Source: Cellulomonas rhizosphaerae
GTDB lineage: Bacteria > Actinomycetota > Actinomycetes > Actinomycetales > Cellulomonadaceae
Length of the DNA: 52,942 nt
Direction of reading: 5' to 3'
Assembly: GCF_003470205.1 (NCBI RefSeq)
Contig: NZ_QWKP01000213.1
Location: forward strand, 1 to 52,942
The position numbers and the translations under genes are program-made. Shown one piece after another: positions 16,222 to 28,735 of the stretch (position 1 is its first letter; every line of letters starts with the position of its first letter). The notes under the pieces were generated by a model. The model did not search any database. It saw only the letters and a program-made list of their open reading frames with translations, and was not told the DNA's origin.

Positions 16222-17181
16222 ATGACCACGGACGACGTCGTCCCCGCGGCACCGCCCGCCATCAACCTGCACACGCGCTCGAGGATCCGCCGGACACCCG
16301 TGACCTGGGTGCGTCGGGGCGGGCTCAGCGCGCTGCTGTTCGCCATCCCGATCCTGTTCATCTTCGGGGCGTTCTCGTGGTGGCCGATCATCTCGGCCTT
16401 CATCATGAGCCTGCAGAAGACCAACCTGACCGACGCCCCCGTGTGGGTCGGGCTCGACAACTTCCGTGCGGTGTTCGCCGACCCGCTGCTGCCGACCGTC
16501 ATCAAGAACACCGCCTGGTTCGCGGCGCTGGCCCTGATCTTCGGCTACCCGGTGCCGCTCGTCGGCGCGGTGCTCATGAGCGAGCTGCGCAAGCGCAAGG
16601 GCCTCTACTCGGTGCTGGCCTACCTGCCCGTGGTCGTCCCGCCCGTGGTCGCGGTGCTGCTCTGGAAGTTCTTCTACGACCCGCGGCCCGAGGGCGTGTT
16701 CAACACGGTGCTCGGCTGGGTCGGGCTCGGGCCCTACCCGTGGCTCGCGGACACCACGTGGGCCATGCCGTCGCTCGTCCTCGAGGCGACGTGGGCAGCG
16801 GCCGGCGGCACGGTGATCATCTACCTCGCGGCGCTCATCTCGGTCCCCGCCGAGCTGTACGACGCGGCCGAGGTCGACGGTGCCTCCGTCTGGCGCAAGG
16901 TCTGGCACGTGACGATGCCGCAGCTGCGCGGCGTCCTGTTCATCACGCTGATCCTGCAGATCATCGGGACGGCGCAGGTCTTCCTCGAACCGTTCCTGTT
17001 CACCAACGGCGGTCCGAACCACGCCACCGAGACGGTCATGCTGCGCGTCTACAACCTGGCGTTCGCCAACCTCGGCAACAACTTCGGGCAGGCCACCGCG
17101 CTGAGCCTGCTGCTCGCCGCCTTCCTCGCGGTGATGTCGCTCGTGTACTTCCGCATCACGCGTTCCTGGAGCCAGTCGTGA
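16222..17181 (+). CDS. ABC sugar permease, MalF-type
   Basis: The 319-residue inner-membrane protein has six predicted helices and the EAA loop YDAAEVDGASVWRKVWHVTM, which docks to the ATPase. The N-terminal helix begins GGLSALLFAIPILFIFG. It forms the translocation pore with the next gene's product. An AGAGGGAAGAG site precedes the ATG, and its TGA overlaps the downstream GTG by 4 bp, so the two permeases are made together. Confidence 0.93.
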   Translation: MTTDDVVPAAPPAINLHTRSRIRRTPVTWVRRGGLSALLFAIPILFIFGAFSWWPIISAFIMSLQKTNLTDAPVWVGLDNFRAVFADPLLPTVIKNTAWFAALALIFGYPVPLVGAVLMSELRKRKGLYSVLAYLPVVVPPVVAVLLWKFFYDPRPEGVFNTVLGWVGLGPYPWLADTTWAMPSLVLEATWAAAGGTVIIYLAALISVPAELYDAAEVDGASVWRKVWHVTMPQLRGVLFITLILQIIGTAQVFLEPFLFTNGGPNHATETVMLRVYNLAFANLGNNFGQATALSLLLAAFLAVMSLVYFRITRSWSQS

Positions 17182-18179
17182 CCACCACTGCCGCAAGCAC
17201 CCCGCCCCCGGCCCTCCCCGGCGCGATGCCGGGCTCCGCGGGCGCCGCCGCACCGAGCGCTGCGCTCGCGGCATCCGTCCGGCGCCGTCGTCGGGCCACG
17301 CCGGACAACCCCGACCGTGGCGCTCTCTCGACCGCCGACTGGCGCCGGCCGAGCGTCAAGTACACGTGGCGCGGCATGCACTTCGTGCTGCTGCTGCTCC
17401 TGCTGCTGTGGTGCCTCGGCCCGCTGCTGCTGCTCGGCAAGTTCGCGTTCACGCCGACGCAGGACATCCTGACCCACCCCATGTCGATCTTCCCGAACGG
17501 GGCGACGACGAAGAACATCGACCAGGCCTGGAACAGGTACCACATCGGCCAGTTCTTCATGAACACCGTGTGGTTCGCCCTCGGCGCGTGGTTCACCCAG
17601 ATCCTCGTGGCCACCACCGGCGGGTTCGTCCTGTCGGTGCTGCGGCCGCGCTGGGCCAAGGTGCTCAACTGGGCCGTGCTGGCCACGCTCTTCGTGCCGG
17701 CCGTGGTGCTCCTGATCCCGCTCTACAAGCTCATCGTGCACCCGCCGATCGGCGACTCCCTGATCAACAACTTCTTCGCGGTGTGGTTGCCGGCCGGCGC
17801 GAGCGCGTTCAACGTCGTGCTCGTCGCGCGGTTCTTCGACTCGCTGCCGCGGGAGATCTTCGAGGCGGCGCGCGTCGACGGGGCCGGGCCGTTCCGGCTC
17901 TTCTGGCACATCGTGCTGCCCATGAGCAAGCCGATCATCGGCGTGGTCTCCGTGTTCGCGGTGATCGCCTCGTGGAAGGACTTCCTCTGGCCCTTCCTCG
18001 TGCTCAAGGACGACAGCGTCAAGCCGCTGTCGGTCTACCTGCAGTCGATGGCCAACGTGGACAAGGGCACGCTCATGGCGGCCCTGGCCATCTCCACGCT
18101 GATCCCGATCGCGATGTTCCTGATCTTCCAGCGCATGTTCCTGCGCGGGGCCGGACTGGGTGGAGCCGTCAAGGGCTGA
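17178..18179 (+). CDS. ABC sugar permease, MalG-type
   Basis: The 333-residue protein has an unusual N-terminal extension of about 70 residues rich in Ala/Pro/Arg, then six membrane helices starting FVLLLLLLLWCLGPLLLLG. The EAA loop is FEAARVDGAGPFRLFWHIVL. It pairs with the MalF-type permease upstream, whose stop it overlaps (GTGA). It is the last gene of the alpha-glucoside operon and is followed by a hairpin. Confidence 0.93.
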   Translation: MTTTAASTPPPALPGAMPGSAGAAAPSAALAASVRRRRRATPDNPDRGALSTADWRRPSVKYTWRGMHFVLLLLLLLWCLGPLLLLGKFAFTPTQDILTHPMSIFPNGATTKNIDQAWNRYHIGQFFMNTVWFALGAWFTQILVATTGGFVLSVLRPRWAKVLNWAVLATLFVPAVVLLIPLYKLIVHPPIGDSLINNFFAVWLPAGASAFNVVLVARFFDSLPREIFEAARVDGAGPFRLFWHIVLPMSKPIIGVVSVFAVIASWKDFLWPFLVLKDDSVKPLSVYLQSMANVDKGTLMAALAISTLIPIAMFLIFQRMFLRGAGLGGAVKG

Positions 18180-18196
18180 CCGTTCACCCAACGCGC

Positions 18197-18228
18197 GCGC
18201 CCGGGTCGATCCCCTTCGGCCCGGGCGC
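18197..18228 (+). terminator. Hairpin terminator after the alpha-glucoside operon
   Basis: GCGCCCGGG (18197-18205) and CCCGGGCGC (18220-18228) form a 9-bp perfect stem with a 14-base loop, 17 bp after the permease stop and before the haem genes. Confidence 0.65.
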
Positions 18229-18300
18229 TCGTGCGTCTTGCTGACGCTCTGTCGGGTCAAGATCACGTCGCTCGGGATGAGGGCGCCAGGGGTCGGGTGC

Positions 18301-18306
18301 GATGAT
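18301..18306 (+). promoter_or_regulatory. -10 element (GATGAT) before the ferrochelatase GTG
   Basis: GATGAT ends 6 bp before the GTG, and there is no ribosome site; this fits the leaderless pattern seen several times in this window. Confidence 0.35.
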
Positions 18307-18312
18307 CGATCC

Positions 18313-19446
18313 GTGCCCCCACACACCCTGACAGCGCCCTACGACGCCCTCATGCTCGCCTCCTTCGGTGGCCCCGACGGCCCCGACGACGTGCTCCCGT
18401 TCCTGCGAAACGTCACGGCCGGCAAGGGGATCCCCGACGAGCGGCTCGCCGAGGTCGCCGAGCACTACCACCACTTCGGCGGTGCGAGCCCGATCAACGG
18501 CCAGAACCTGGCCCTGCAACGCGCGCTCGTGGCCGAGCTCGAGCGCCGGGGGATCGACCTGCCCGTCGTGTGGGGCAACCGGAACTGGTCGCCGTACACG
18601 CGCGACGCCCTGGCCGCGGCGCACGCCGACGGGGCCCGCCGCGTGCTCGCGCTGGTCACCAGCGCGTACTCGTCGTACTCGGGCTGCCGCCAGTACCGCG
18701 AGGACTTCTGGTCCTCGCTCGACGCGCTGGCCATGGACCTGGGCGAGGCCGAGCACCCGCTCGTCGTCGACAAGGTCCGCTCCTACTTCAACCACCCCGG
18801 CTTCGTCGCGGCCAACGTCGACGCGGTCGTCGAGGCCTACGCGCAGGTGCCCGACGGCGCCCGGGTCGTGTTCGTCACGCACTCCATCCCCGACACCATG
18901 GAAGCGGCCTCGGAAGTCAGCGGTGCGACCTACAGCGCGCAGCACCTGTCCGTGGCGGCCGAGGTCGCCGCGCGCGTCGCCGAGCGGGTCGGCCACGCCG
19001 TCGAGTGGGACCTCGCGTACTGCTCGCGCTCGGGCCCGCCCAGCCAGCCGTGGCTCGAGCCCGACGTCAACGACCACCTCGAGGAGCTCTCGGCGGCCGG
19101 GACCAGCGCCGTGGTGATCTCGCCGATCGGCTTCATCTCCGACCACATGGAGGTCGCGTTCGACCTCGACACCGAGGCGCTCGAGACGGCGGCTCGGCTG
19201 GGCCTGACGGCCGTGCGTGCCGACACCGTCGGCGTGCGGACCCAGTTCGTCTCGGGCCTCGTCGACCTGGTCCTCGAGCGCGCTGCGCTCGCGCGGGCCA
19301 TCGACTCCGGCGAGGCGCTCGCTCCCGCGGCCACCGTCGGCGACCTCCCCGCGTTCCGCAGCGTGTGCGCCCCGGGCTGCTGCCGCCGCCAGGACGGCGT
19401 CGCGTCCGGCGTGCCCGCGGCATGCTCCACCGACTCGCGTTCCTGA
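18313..19446 (+). CDS. cpfC: Coproporphyrin III ferrochelatase
   Basis: The 377-residue enzyme shows ferrochelatase motifs: [43 protein letters not shown], the catalytic His in [11 protein letters not shown] and the acidic helix [13 protein letters not shown]. The C-terminus has CAPGCC, consistent with the [2Fe-2S] cluster of actinobacterial enzymes. Together with the ChdC gene 13 bp downstream it indicates the coproporphyrin-dependent haem route, in which iron enters coproporphyrin III before decarboxylation. The GTG start is preceded by GATGAT and no ribosome site. The traditional name is hemH. Confidence 0.92.
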   Translation: MPPHTLTAPYDALMLASFGGPDGPDDVLPFLRNVTAGKGIPDERLAEVAEHYHHFGGASPINGQNLALQRALVAELERRGIDLPVVWGNRNWSPYTRDALAAAHADGARRVLALVTSAYSSYSGCRQYREDFWSSLDALAMDLGEAEHPLVVDKVRSYFNHPGFVAANVDAVVEAYAQVPDGARVVFVTHSIPDTMEAASEVSGATYSAQHLSVAAEVAARVAERVGHAVEWDLAYCSRSGPPSQPWLEPDVNDHLEELSAAGTSAVVISPIGFISDHMEVAFDLDTEALETAARLGLTAVRADTVGVRTQFVSGLVDLVLERAALARAIDSGEALAPAATVGDLPAFRSVCAPGCCRRQDGVASGVPAACSTDSRS

Positions 19447-19459
19447 GAGGATCCCACCC

Positions 19460-20155
19460 GTGAGCCACCCGAACCCCGAAGCACTCAACGCCACCGTCCG
19501 CTACACGATGTGGACCGTGTTCTCCCTCGAGGACGTCCTGCCCGAGGACGACACGGAGCGAGCCCAGCTCATCGCCGAGGCGCTCCGGTCCGTCGAGCGC
19601 GACGGGCTCGTCGTGCGTGGCTGGTACGACGTCGCGGGTCTGCGCGCCGACGCCGACCTCATGGTGTGGTGGCACGCCGAGACGATCGAGGAGGTGCAGG
19701 GCGCCTACCAGCGCCTGCGCGCGAGCGCGCTGGGCCGTTACCTGCTGCCGGTGTGGTCGGTCGTCGGGCTGCACCGCCCCGCCGAGTTCAACCGCGCGCA
19801 CGTGCCCGCGTTCCTGGCGGGTGAGCCGGCGGGCGACTACATCTGCGTCTACCCGTTCGTGCGGTCCTACGACTGGTACGTCCTCCCGGAGGACGACCGG
19901 CGTCGCATGCTCGTCGAGCACGGTCAGGCCGCCCGGGACTACGCCGACGTGCGGGCCAACACGGTCTCGGCCTTCGCGCTGGGCGACTACGAGTGGATCC
20001 TCGCGTTCGAGGCGCCCGAGCTGTACCGGATCGTCGACCTGATGCGCGACCTGCGCGCCACCGACGCGCGCCTGCACGTGCGCGAGGAGGTCCCCTTCTA
20101 CACCGGGCCCCGCGTCGAGCTCGCGCAGTGGGCGGAGCGCCAGCCCCGCGGCTGA
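19460..20155 (+). CDS. chdC: Coproheme decarboxylase (HemQ/ChdC)
   Basis: The 231-residue protein belongs to the chlorite-dismutase-like family. Visible are the [18 protein letters not shown]-terminus and the core [20 protein letters not shown], with catalytic Tyr candidates. The haem-binding helix carries EHGQAARDY. It decarboxylates coprohaem to haem b using peroxide, the step after the ferrochelatase encoded just upstream. The GTG at 19460 has AGAGGA about 9 bp upstream. At about 230 residues it is normal for actinobacterial ChdC. Confidence 0.93.
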   Translation: MSHPNPEALNATVRYTMWTVFSLEDVLPEDDTERAQLIAEALRSVERDGLVVRGWYDVAGLRADADLMVWWHAETIEEVQGAYQRLRASALGRYLLPVWSVVGLHRPAEFNRAHVPAFLAGEPAGDYICVYPFVRSYDWYVLPEDDRRRMLVEHGQAARDYADVRANTVSAFALGDYEWILAFEAPELYRIVDLMRDLRATDARLHVREEVPFYTGPRVELAQWAERQPRG

Positions 20156-20217
20156 CGCTCGGGTGAGATCCCCGCGCCACCCGGCGCCGCGCTGCGGCGG
20201 GTGCCAGGATCGGTGAC

Positions 20218-20628
20218 GTGATGAGACTCGTCGGGACCTGGACGGTGACCGCGGTGACGGGAGCGACGGTGCCCGCGGACGACCGGCACCGCCCGTGGCT
20301 GACGTTCGACGGCGACGGCCAGGTGTACGGGATGTCCGGCGTGAACCGGGTCCGGGGCACGTGGTCGGTCGAGGGCGACGTGCTGACGTTCGGGCCCCTT
20401 GCCTCGACGATGATGGCCGGCCCGCCCGACGCGATGACGCTCGAGCACGCGCTGCACACGTTGTTGGCCGGTCCGCTGACGCTGCACACCGCCGACGGGG
20501 CCGCCGCGAGCAGCGCGGACCCGTTGCTCGACCCGTCCGCCGCCGGCGCCGGGCGACCGGCGATCGTCGACCTCCTCGCGAGCGACGGCGCGTTGGTCGA
20601 GCTTCGCCGCACGACTCCGAGGAACTGA
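20218..20628 (+). CDS. META-domain (HslJ-like) protein
   Basis: The 136-residue protein has the META/HslJ pattern: LVGTWTVTAVTG at the start, LTFDGDGQVYGMSGVNRVRG (the glycine-asparagine core), GDVLTFGPLASTMMAGP, and a C-terminal L..LASDGALVELRR. No signal peptide or lipobox is seen, so unlike many META proteins it seems cytoplasmic. GTG (20218) and ATG (20221) are adjacent; either could be used. The biochemical role of the domain is unclear. It may be in the haem unit (62-bp gap) but need not be functionally linked. Confidence 0.8.
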   Translation: MMRLVGTWTVTAVTGATVPADDRHRPWLTFDGDGQVYGMSGVNRVRGTWSVEGDVLTFGPLASTMMAGPPDAMTLEHALHTLLAGPLTLHTADGAAASSADPLLDPSAAGAGRPAIVDLLASDGALVELRRTTPRN

Positions 20629-20660
20629 TCCGAGAACGCACCCCATCTGCGCTTGTGCTT

Positions 20661-20674
20661 CACCCGAAAGGGTG
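20661..20674 (+). promoter_or_regulatory. GNRA-type mini hairpin in the glucanase promoter region
   Basis: CACCC-GAAA-GGGTG is a perfect 5-bp stem with a GAAA tetraloop, 13 bp upstream of the CelR-type box. As DNA it could equally be a regulator half-site pair; no function is assigned. Confidence 0.3.
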
Positions 20675-20687
20675 ATGGATTGGACCG

Positions 20688-20701
20688 TGGGAGCGCTCCT
20701 A
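20688..20701 (+). promoter_or_regulatory. CelR/CebR-type operator upstream of the GH81 glucanase
   Basis: TGGGAGCGCTCCTA matches the known CelR/CebR operator TGGGAGCGCTCCCA at 13 of 14 positions. It lies 126 bp before the glucanase ATG in its only upstream gap. Confidence 0.8.
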
Positions 20702-20827
20702 GGGGTCTGTCAGCCGACAGGGACTGGGTCAGACCGGCGCGCCCTCGGGCGGGCGCAACGACGCACCCGCCAGCGCCCGTCGCTGCTGCGCGGTGCCGGA
20801 CGCGCGACAGGACCGGGGGACTCACCC

Positions 20828-23845
<3,018 letters not shown>

Positions 23846-23854
23846 CCGCCTGAC

Positions 23855-23892
23855 CGATCGGCCGGCCCGCGCTGCGGCGGGCCGGCCGATCG
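23855..23892. terminator. Strong bidirectional terminator (16-bp perfect stem)
   Basis: CGATCGGCCGGCCCGC (23855-23870) and its exact complement (23877-23892) flank a GCTGCG loop in the 66-bp gap between the convergent GH81 and GDH genes. Confidence 0.85.
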
Positions 23893-23911
23893 TCGTGCGT
23901 GGCGAGGTGGG

Positions 23912-25198
23912 TCAGGGGTAGAGGCCGCGGATCTGGTGGGCCTCGGCGACGCGGCGGACGCCGATGATGAGCGCCGCGTCACGCAGCGTGATCGACTCGC
24001 GGCGCGAGACGGTCGAGACCGCGGCGAACGACGCGGCCATGCGCTGCTCGAGCCGCTCGGCGATCTCCTGCTCGGTCCACCAGTACGCCTGGTTGGCCTG
24101 CACCCACTCGAAGTACGACACGATCACGCCGCCCGCGTTCGCGAGGATGTCCGGGACGACGACGATGCCGCGCTCGGCCAGGATGCGGTCGCCCTCCGTG
24201 GTCGTCGGGCCGTTGGCGCCCTCGACGACCCACCGGGCCTTGACGCGCGCGGCGGCCTCGGCGTCGAGCACGCCCTCGACCGCGGCGGGCACGAGCACGT
24301 CGACGTCCAGCGCGAGCAGCTCGGAGTTGCTCACGGGGGAGCCGCCCTCGAACTCGGGCACCCGGCCGCCACGGGCGACGTGCTCGAGCAGAGCGGGCAC
24401 GTCGAGCCCGTCGGAGGACTGGATGCCGCCGTGCTCGTCGCTGACCGCGACGACCTTGGTGCCGGCGTCGTGCAGGAACCGGGCGGCGTGCGAGCCGACC
24501 TTGCCGAAGCCCTGCACCGCCGCCGAGACCTCGTCGAGCTGCACCCCGGCCTCGGCGAGCGCCGCCGCAGCGGCGTGCACGACGCCGCGCGACGTGGCCG
24601 TGGCCCGGCCGAGCGAGCCGCCGACGGTCAGCGGCTTGCCGGTCGTGACGGCCGTGACGGTGTAGCCCATGTTGACCGAGTAGGTGTCCATGACCCACGC
24701 CATGGTCTGCTCGTTGGTGCCGATGTCGGGCGCCATGATGTCCCGCTCGGGGCCGATGATCGGCATGATCTCGCTCGTGTAGCGACGGGTCACGCGCTCG
24801 AGCTCCGTGGTGCTGTAGTTGGCGGGGTCGATCGTCACGCCGCCCTTCGCGCCGCCGTAGGGGACGTCGACGACGGCGCACTTCCACGTCATCCACATCG
24901 CCAGCGCGCGGACCTCGTCGACGTCCACGCCGGCCGAGTAGCGCAGCCCACCCTTGCCGGGCCCGCGCGAGATGTTGTGCTGCACGCGGTAGCCGCGGAA
25001 CAGCTCGATCGAGCCGTCGTCGCGCCGCAGGGGAACGGCGACGTTCATCTCGCGCCGCGGGGTCGCGAGCATCTGGTGCAGCCCCTCGTCGTACCCGAGG
25101 ATCTCGACGGCGGACGAGAGCTGGGCCTGCGCGGTCTCGAGGGGTGCGGTCGCCGTGCCGGGGGTGGTGGCTGGCGTCGTGCGGTCTTCGTCAGGCAT
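23912..25198 (-). CDS. gdhA: NAD(P)-dependent glutamate dehydrogenase
   Basis: The 428-residue enzyme is a typical hexameric-type GDH: SRGPGKGGLRY (substrate-binding Lys82), WKCAVVDVPYGGAKGG (catalytic Lys118), then the Rossmann domain with VQGFGKVGSHAARFLHDAG and a C-terminal VVVPDILANAGGV. It interconverts glutamate and 2-oxoglutarate plus ammonium. The GDHs of this length usually use NAD and act catabolically. It is divergent from putA across a 243-bp gap, which suggests that proline-derived glutamate is its substrate. The ATG at 25198 has AAGGACA just upstream. Leucine or phenylalanine dehydrogenase is less likely given the length and motifs. Confidence 0.9.
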   Translation of the reverse strand: MPDEDRTTPATTPGTATAPLETAQAQLSSAVEILGYDEGLHQMLATPRREMNVAVPLRRDDGSIELFRGYRVQHNISRGPGKGGLRYSAGVDVDEVRALAMWMTWKCAVVDVPYGGAKGGVTIDPANYSTTELERVTRRYTSEIMPIIGPERDIMAPDIGTNEQTMAWVMDTYSVNMGYTVTAVTTGKPLTVGGSLGRATATSRGVVHAAAAALAEAGVQLDEVSAAVQGFGKVGSHAARFLHDAGTKVVAVSDEHGGIQSSDGLDVPALLEHVARGGRVPEFEGGSPVSNSELLALDVDVLVPAAVEGVLDAEAAARVKARWVVEGANGPTTTEGDRILAERGIVVVPDILANAGGVIVSYFEWVQANQAYWWTEQEIAERLEQRMAASFAAVSTVSRRESITLRDAALIIGVRRVAEAHQIRGLYP

Positions 25199-25441
25199 GG
25201 GTGTCCTTCCGGGTGGTGCGGCCGACTCGTGAGCGGCTCAGGCGGTGGGCCTCGTCGCCGACCGCCGCCCCCACCTTGCCACCCGGGCGGGGCGGTTGCA
25301 GCGAGTAGGGACGCGCCACGCGCGCGCATGTCGCGAGCACGCCCCGCGCCGGGCCACACTGGGCACTGTCCGCGCGCACCCTGCGCGGCCAGTCACGCGA
25401 CGGCGCGGGCGACCCCCGGTGCTGTCGGACCGAGGAGGACC

Positions 25442-28400
25442 ATGCCCGAGCTCGACGACCTCGTCCCCCGAGCGCTCGCGCTCGCGCACTGGTGGCTCGA
25501 CGCCACCACGGAGGGGACCGCGGCCGGACCCGCCAAGGAGCGGCGCACCGCCGCGCGGCTCGGCGCGCTCGTCGCGGACCCCGCGGGGCTCGAGCTCGCG
25601 GTGCGGTTCGTCGACCGCGTCGCCCGGCCGCGCGACCTGCGGGTCGCGGCGCGCGAGCTCGCGGCGCTCGGCCGGGCAGCGGGCCACGCCTCGTTCCTCG
25701 GGCCGGCGGACCGTGCGTTGCTGACCGTCGGCACCCGGGTCGCCCCGCTCGCCCCAAGGATCGTCGTCCCGGCCGCGCGCATCCGGCTGCGGCAGCTCGT
25801 CGGCCACCTGATCGCCGACGCCGGGCCTGGGCTCGGCCCGCACCTGGCCCGGATGCGCGCGCAGGGCTACCGGCTCAACCTCAACCTGCTGGGCGAGGCC
25901 GTGCTCGGCGAGCAGGAGGCCGCGGGCCGACTGTCCCGGCTCACGGCGCTCGTCGAGCGCGACGACGTGGACTACGTCTCGGTCAAGGTCTCGGCGGTCG
26001 CGAGCCAGCTGTCCACGTGGGACACCGAGGGCAGCGCCGCCCGCGTGGCCGAGCGGCTCCGGCCGCTGTACCTGACCGCCTTCGAGCACGGGACCTTCCT
26101 CAACCTCGACATGGAGGAGTACCGGGACCTGGGCCTGACGCTGCGCGTGTTCCGCCAGCTCGCCGCGGACCCCGCGCTGCTCGCGGCGCCGATGGGCATC
26201 GTGCTGCAGGCCTACCTGCCCGACGCGCTCGCGGCCTACGACGAGCTCGCCGACCTGGCCGACGAGCGCCGCACGGCCGGCGGTGCGCCGCTCAAGGTGC
26301 GCCTCGTCAAGGGCGCGAACCTCGCGATGGAGCGCGTCGAGGCCGAGCTGCACGGCTGGGCGCAGGCGCCCTACGGGAGCAAGGCCGACGTGGACGCGGC
26401 GTACCTGCGGCTCGTCGAGCGAGCCCTCGACCCCGAGCGCACGCGTGCGCTGCGGGTCGGTGTTGCGAGCCACAACCTGTTCCACGTCGCCGCGGCGCAC
26501 GTGCTCGCCGGGGCGCGCGGCGTGGGCGACGCGATGGACGTCGAGATGCTGCAGGGCATGGCCCCCGCGCAGGCGCGCGCGGTGCGCGACGACGTGGGCG
26601 AGGTGCTGCTCTACACGCCCGTGGTCGCGCGCGACGACTTCGACGTCGCGGTGTCCTACCTGGTGCGGCGCCTGGAGGAGAACGCGGCCGGGGAGAACTT
26701 CCTGCACGCGCTGTTCGCGCCGGAGGAGGACGACCGGGCCGACGAGGGCGCCGCGGCGATGGGCGACCAGGAGTCGGCGTTCGTCGCGGCGGTCGCGCTT
26801 CGTGCCGCCGTCCCGTCCGCCCCGCGGCGCGACGACCAGCGCCCGGTGCCCGGTCGGGACTTCGCCAACACCCCGGACACCGATCCCGCCGTGCCCGACG
26901 CGCGGGCGTGGGCGCGCGGGCTCGTCGTGCGGACCGTGGAACCGCCTGCGGGCGCCGTCACGGTGTCGACCACCGACGAGGTCGACGCGGTCGTCGCGCG
27001 CGCCGTCGCCGCGGCCCCGTCGTGGGCGGAGACCTCGCCGAGGATGCGTGGGGAGGCACTGCGCCGGGCCGCCGACGCCCTCGAGGCCGCGCGCGGCGAC
27101 CTGGTCGCCGTGATGGTCCGCGAGGCCGCCAAGACCGTCGCGGAGTCGGATCCCGAGGTCAGCGAGGCCGTCGACTTCGCGCGGTACTACGCGGACCGCG
27201 CCGAGGACCTGGCCGACGGGCGCACGCCCGGCGCGCAGTTCCGGCCGCGCGGCGTGACGGTCGTGACACCGCCGTGGAACTTCCCGGTCGCGATCCCGGT
27301 CGGCTCGGTGCTCGCCGCGCTTGCCGCGGGCAGTCCCGTGCTCGTCAAGCCGGCACCGGCCACTCCCGGGTGCGCGCAGGTCGCGATGGCCGCGATCGCG
27401 GCCGTGCTGCCGCCCGACGTCCTGACCGTGGTGCTCAGCCCGGAGGGGGACGTCGGCCGCCGACTGGTCACCCACCCCGACGTCGCCCGGGTGCTGCTCA
27501 CGGGCTCGATCGAGACCGCGCGCGCGTTCGCAGGCTGGCGTCCCGACCTCGACGTGATGGCCGAGACGTCGGGCAAGAACGCGCTGATCGTCACGCCGTC
27601 CGCCGACGTCGACCTCGCCGTGGCCGACGCCGTGCGCTCGGCGTTCGGGCACGCGGGGCAGAAGTGCTCCGCCGCGTCGCTGCTCATCCTCGTCGGCTCG
27701 ACCGGGAGCGACGACCGGCTCCGGCGCCAGCTCGCCGACGCGGTCTCGTCGCTGCGCGTCGGACCCGCCGCGGACCTGGCGACCGGCATGGGGCCGCTCG
27801 TCGAGCCGCCGAGCGAGAAGCTGCTGCGCGCGCTGACCACGCTCGACCCGGGGGAGGAGTGGCTCGTGGCTCCCCGCCAGCTCGACGAGACGGGTCTGCT
27901 CTGGACGCCCGGGGTCAAGCACGGCGTGCAGCCCGGCTCGTGGTTCCACACGACCGAGTGCTTCGGGCCGGTGCTCGGGGTCATGCGGGCGCGCACGCTC
28001 GACGAGGCGATCGCGTGGCAGAACGCCGTCGCGTTCGGGCTCACCGGCGGTCTGCACTCGCTCGACGAGCACGAGATCGAGCACTGGCTCGAGCGCGTCG
28101 AGGTCGGGAACGCCTACGTCAACCGCCACATCACCGGGGCGATCGTGCAGCGGCAGCCGTTCGGCGGCTGGAAGGCGTCGGTCGTCGGACCGGGGGCCAA
28201 GGCCGGAGGCCCGCACTACGTCGCGCAGCTCGGCACGTGGACGGACGGCCCCGAGGTCCCGACGGACGACGCGGGGTGGCTCGCGTGGGCGCGTGCGGAC
28301 GACGTGCGCGCGTGGGCGGAGGAGTTCGGCGTCGAGCACGACCCGAGCGGCCTCCTGGTCGAGGCGAACGTGCTGCGCTACCGGCCCGTGCCCGCGCTCG

Positions 28401-28726
28401 TGGTGCGTGCCCGGGCGGGCGCCGCGCCGCGGGATCTCGACCGCGTGCTGCACGCAGCGGAGGTCGCGGGCGTCCCCGTCACGGTCGCGACCGAGCCCGA
28501 CGACGTCTTCGCCGGCCGGGTGGCGGGCGGTGAGGTCAGCGGCCGGATCCGCGTCGTGGGCGGGCCGGACGACGCCCTGCGTGCGGCCGTGGCCGGCCGG
28601 GCCGGTGAGGTCACCGTCCTGGACGGGCCCGTGCTCGCCTCGGGGGAGCGCGAGCTGCTGACCGTGGTGCGCGAGCAGGCGATCAGCCGGACGCGGCACC
28701 GCTTCGGGCACCTGCCGGCGAAGTAG
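25442..28726 (+). CDS. putA: Bifunctional proline dehydrogenase / 1-pyrroline-5-carboxylate dehydrogenase
   Basis: This 1094-residue fusion has a FAD proline dehydrogenase barrel (about 1-440; YRLNLNLLGEAVLGEQEA, DYVSVKVSAVASQ, VRLVKGANLAMERVEAE, ASHNLFHVA). An aldehyde dehydrogenase domain follows (about 490-960; TPPWNFPVAIPVGSVLAAL, ETSGKNALIV, catalytic Cys742 in GQKCSAAS). It oxidises proline to glutamate. About 130 further C-terminal residues resemble the extra domain of long PutAs. There is no ribbon-helix-helix at the N-terminus, so it is not a self-repressor as in E. coli. GAGGAGG 3 bp upstream fixes the ATG. Confidence 0.94.
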   Translation: MPELDDLVPRALALAHWWLDATTEGTAAGPAKERRTAARLGALVADPAGLELAVRFVDRVARPRDLRVAARELAALGRAAGHASFLGPADRALLTVGTRVAPLAPRIVVPAARIRLRQLVGHLIADAGPGLGPHLARMRAQGYRLNLNLLGEAVLGEQEAAGRLSRLTALVERDDVDYVSVKVSAVASQLSTWDTEGSAARVAERLRPLYLTAFEHGTFLNLDMEEYRDLGLTLRVFRQLAADPALLAAPMGIVLQAYLPDALAAYDELADLADERRTAGGAPLKVRLVKGANLAMERVEAELHGWAQAPYGSKADVDAAYLRLVERALDPERTRALRVGVASHNLFHVAAAHVLAGARGVGDAMDVEMLQGMAPAQARAVRDDVGEVLLYTPVVARDDFDVAVSYLVRRLEENAAGENFLHALFAPEEDDRADEGAAAMGDQESAFVAAVALRAAVPSAPRRDDQRPVPGRDFANTPDTDPAVPDARAWARGLVVRTVEPPAGAVTVSTTDEVDAVVARAVAAAPSWAETSPRMRGEALRRAADALEAARGDLVAVMVREAAKTVAESDPEVSEAVDFARYYADRAEDLADGRTPGAQFRPRGVTVVTPPWNFPVAIPVGSVLAALAAGSPVLVKPAPATPGCAQVAMAAIAAVLPPDVLTVVLSPEGDVGRRLVTHPDVARVLLTGSIETARAFAGWRPDLDVMAETSGKNALIVTPSADVDLAVADAVRSAFGHAGQKCSAASLLILVGSTGSDDRLRRQLADAVSSLRVGPAADLATGMGPLVEPPSEKLLRALTTLDPGEEWLVAPRQLDETGLLWTPGVKHGVQPGSWFHTTECFGPVLGVMRARTLDEAIAWQNAVAFGLTGGLHSLDEHEIEHWLERVEVGNAYVNRHITGAIVQRQPFGGWKASVVGPGAKAGGPHYVAQLGTWTDGPEVPTDDAGWLAWARADDVRAWAEEFGVEHDPSGLLVEANVLRYRPVPALVVRARAGAAPRDLDRVLHAAEVAGVPVTVATEPDDVFAGRVAGGEVSGRIRVVGGPDDALRAAVAGRAGEVTVLDGPVLASGERELLTVVREQAISRTRHRFGHLPAK

Positions 28727-28735
28727 CGCTGCTGG

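Noticed and set aside
18180..18312. Mobile-element remnant near the haem genes
   Set aside because: Only a terminator hairpin is present; no transposase fragment or terminal repeat.
20640..20827. Riboswitch in the glucanase leader (CACCC-GAAA-GGGTG hairpin)
   Set aside because: Only one small hairpin is present and no known aptamer core can be recognised.
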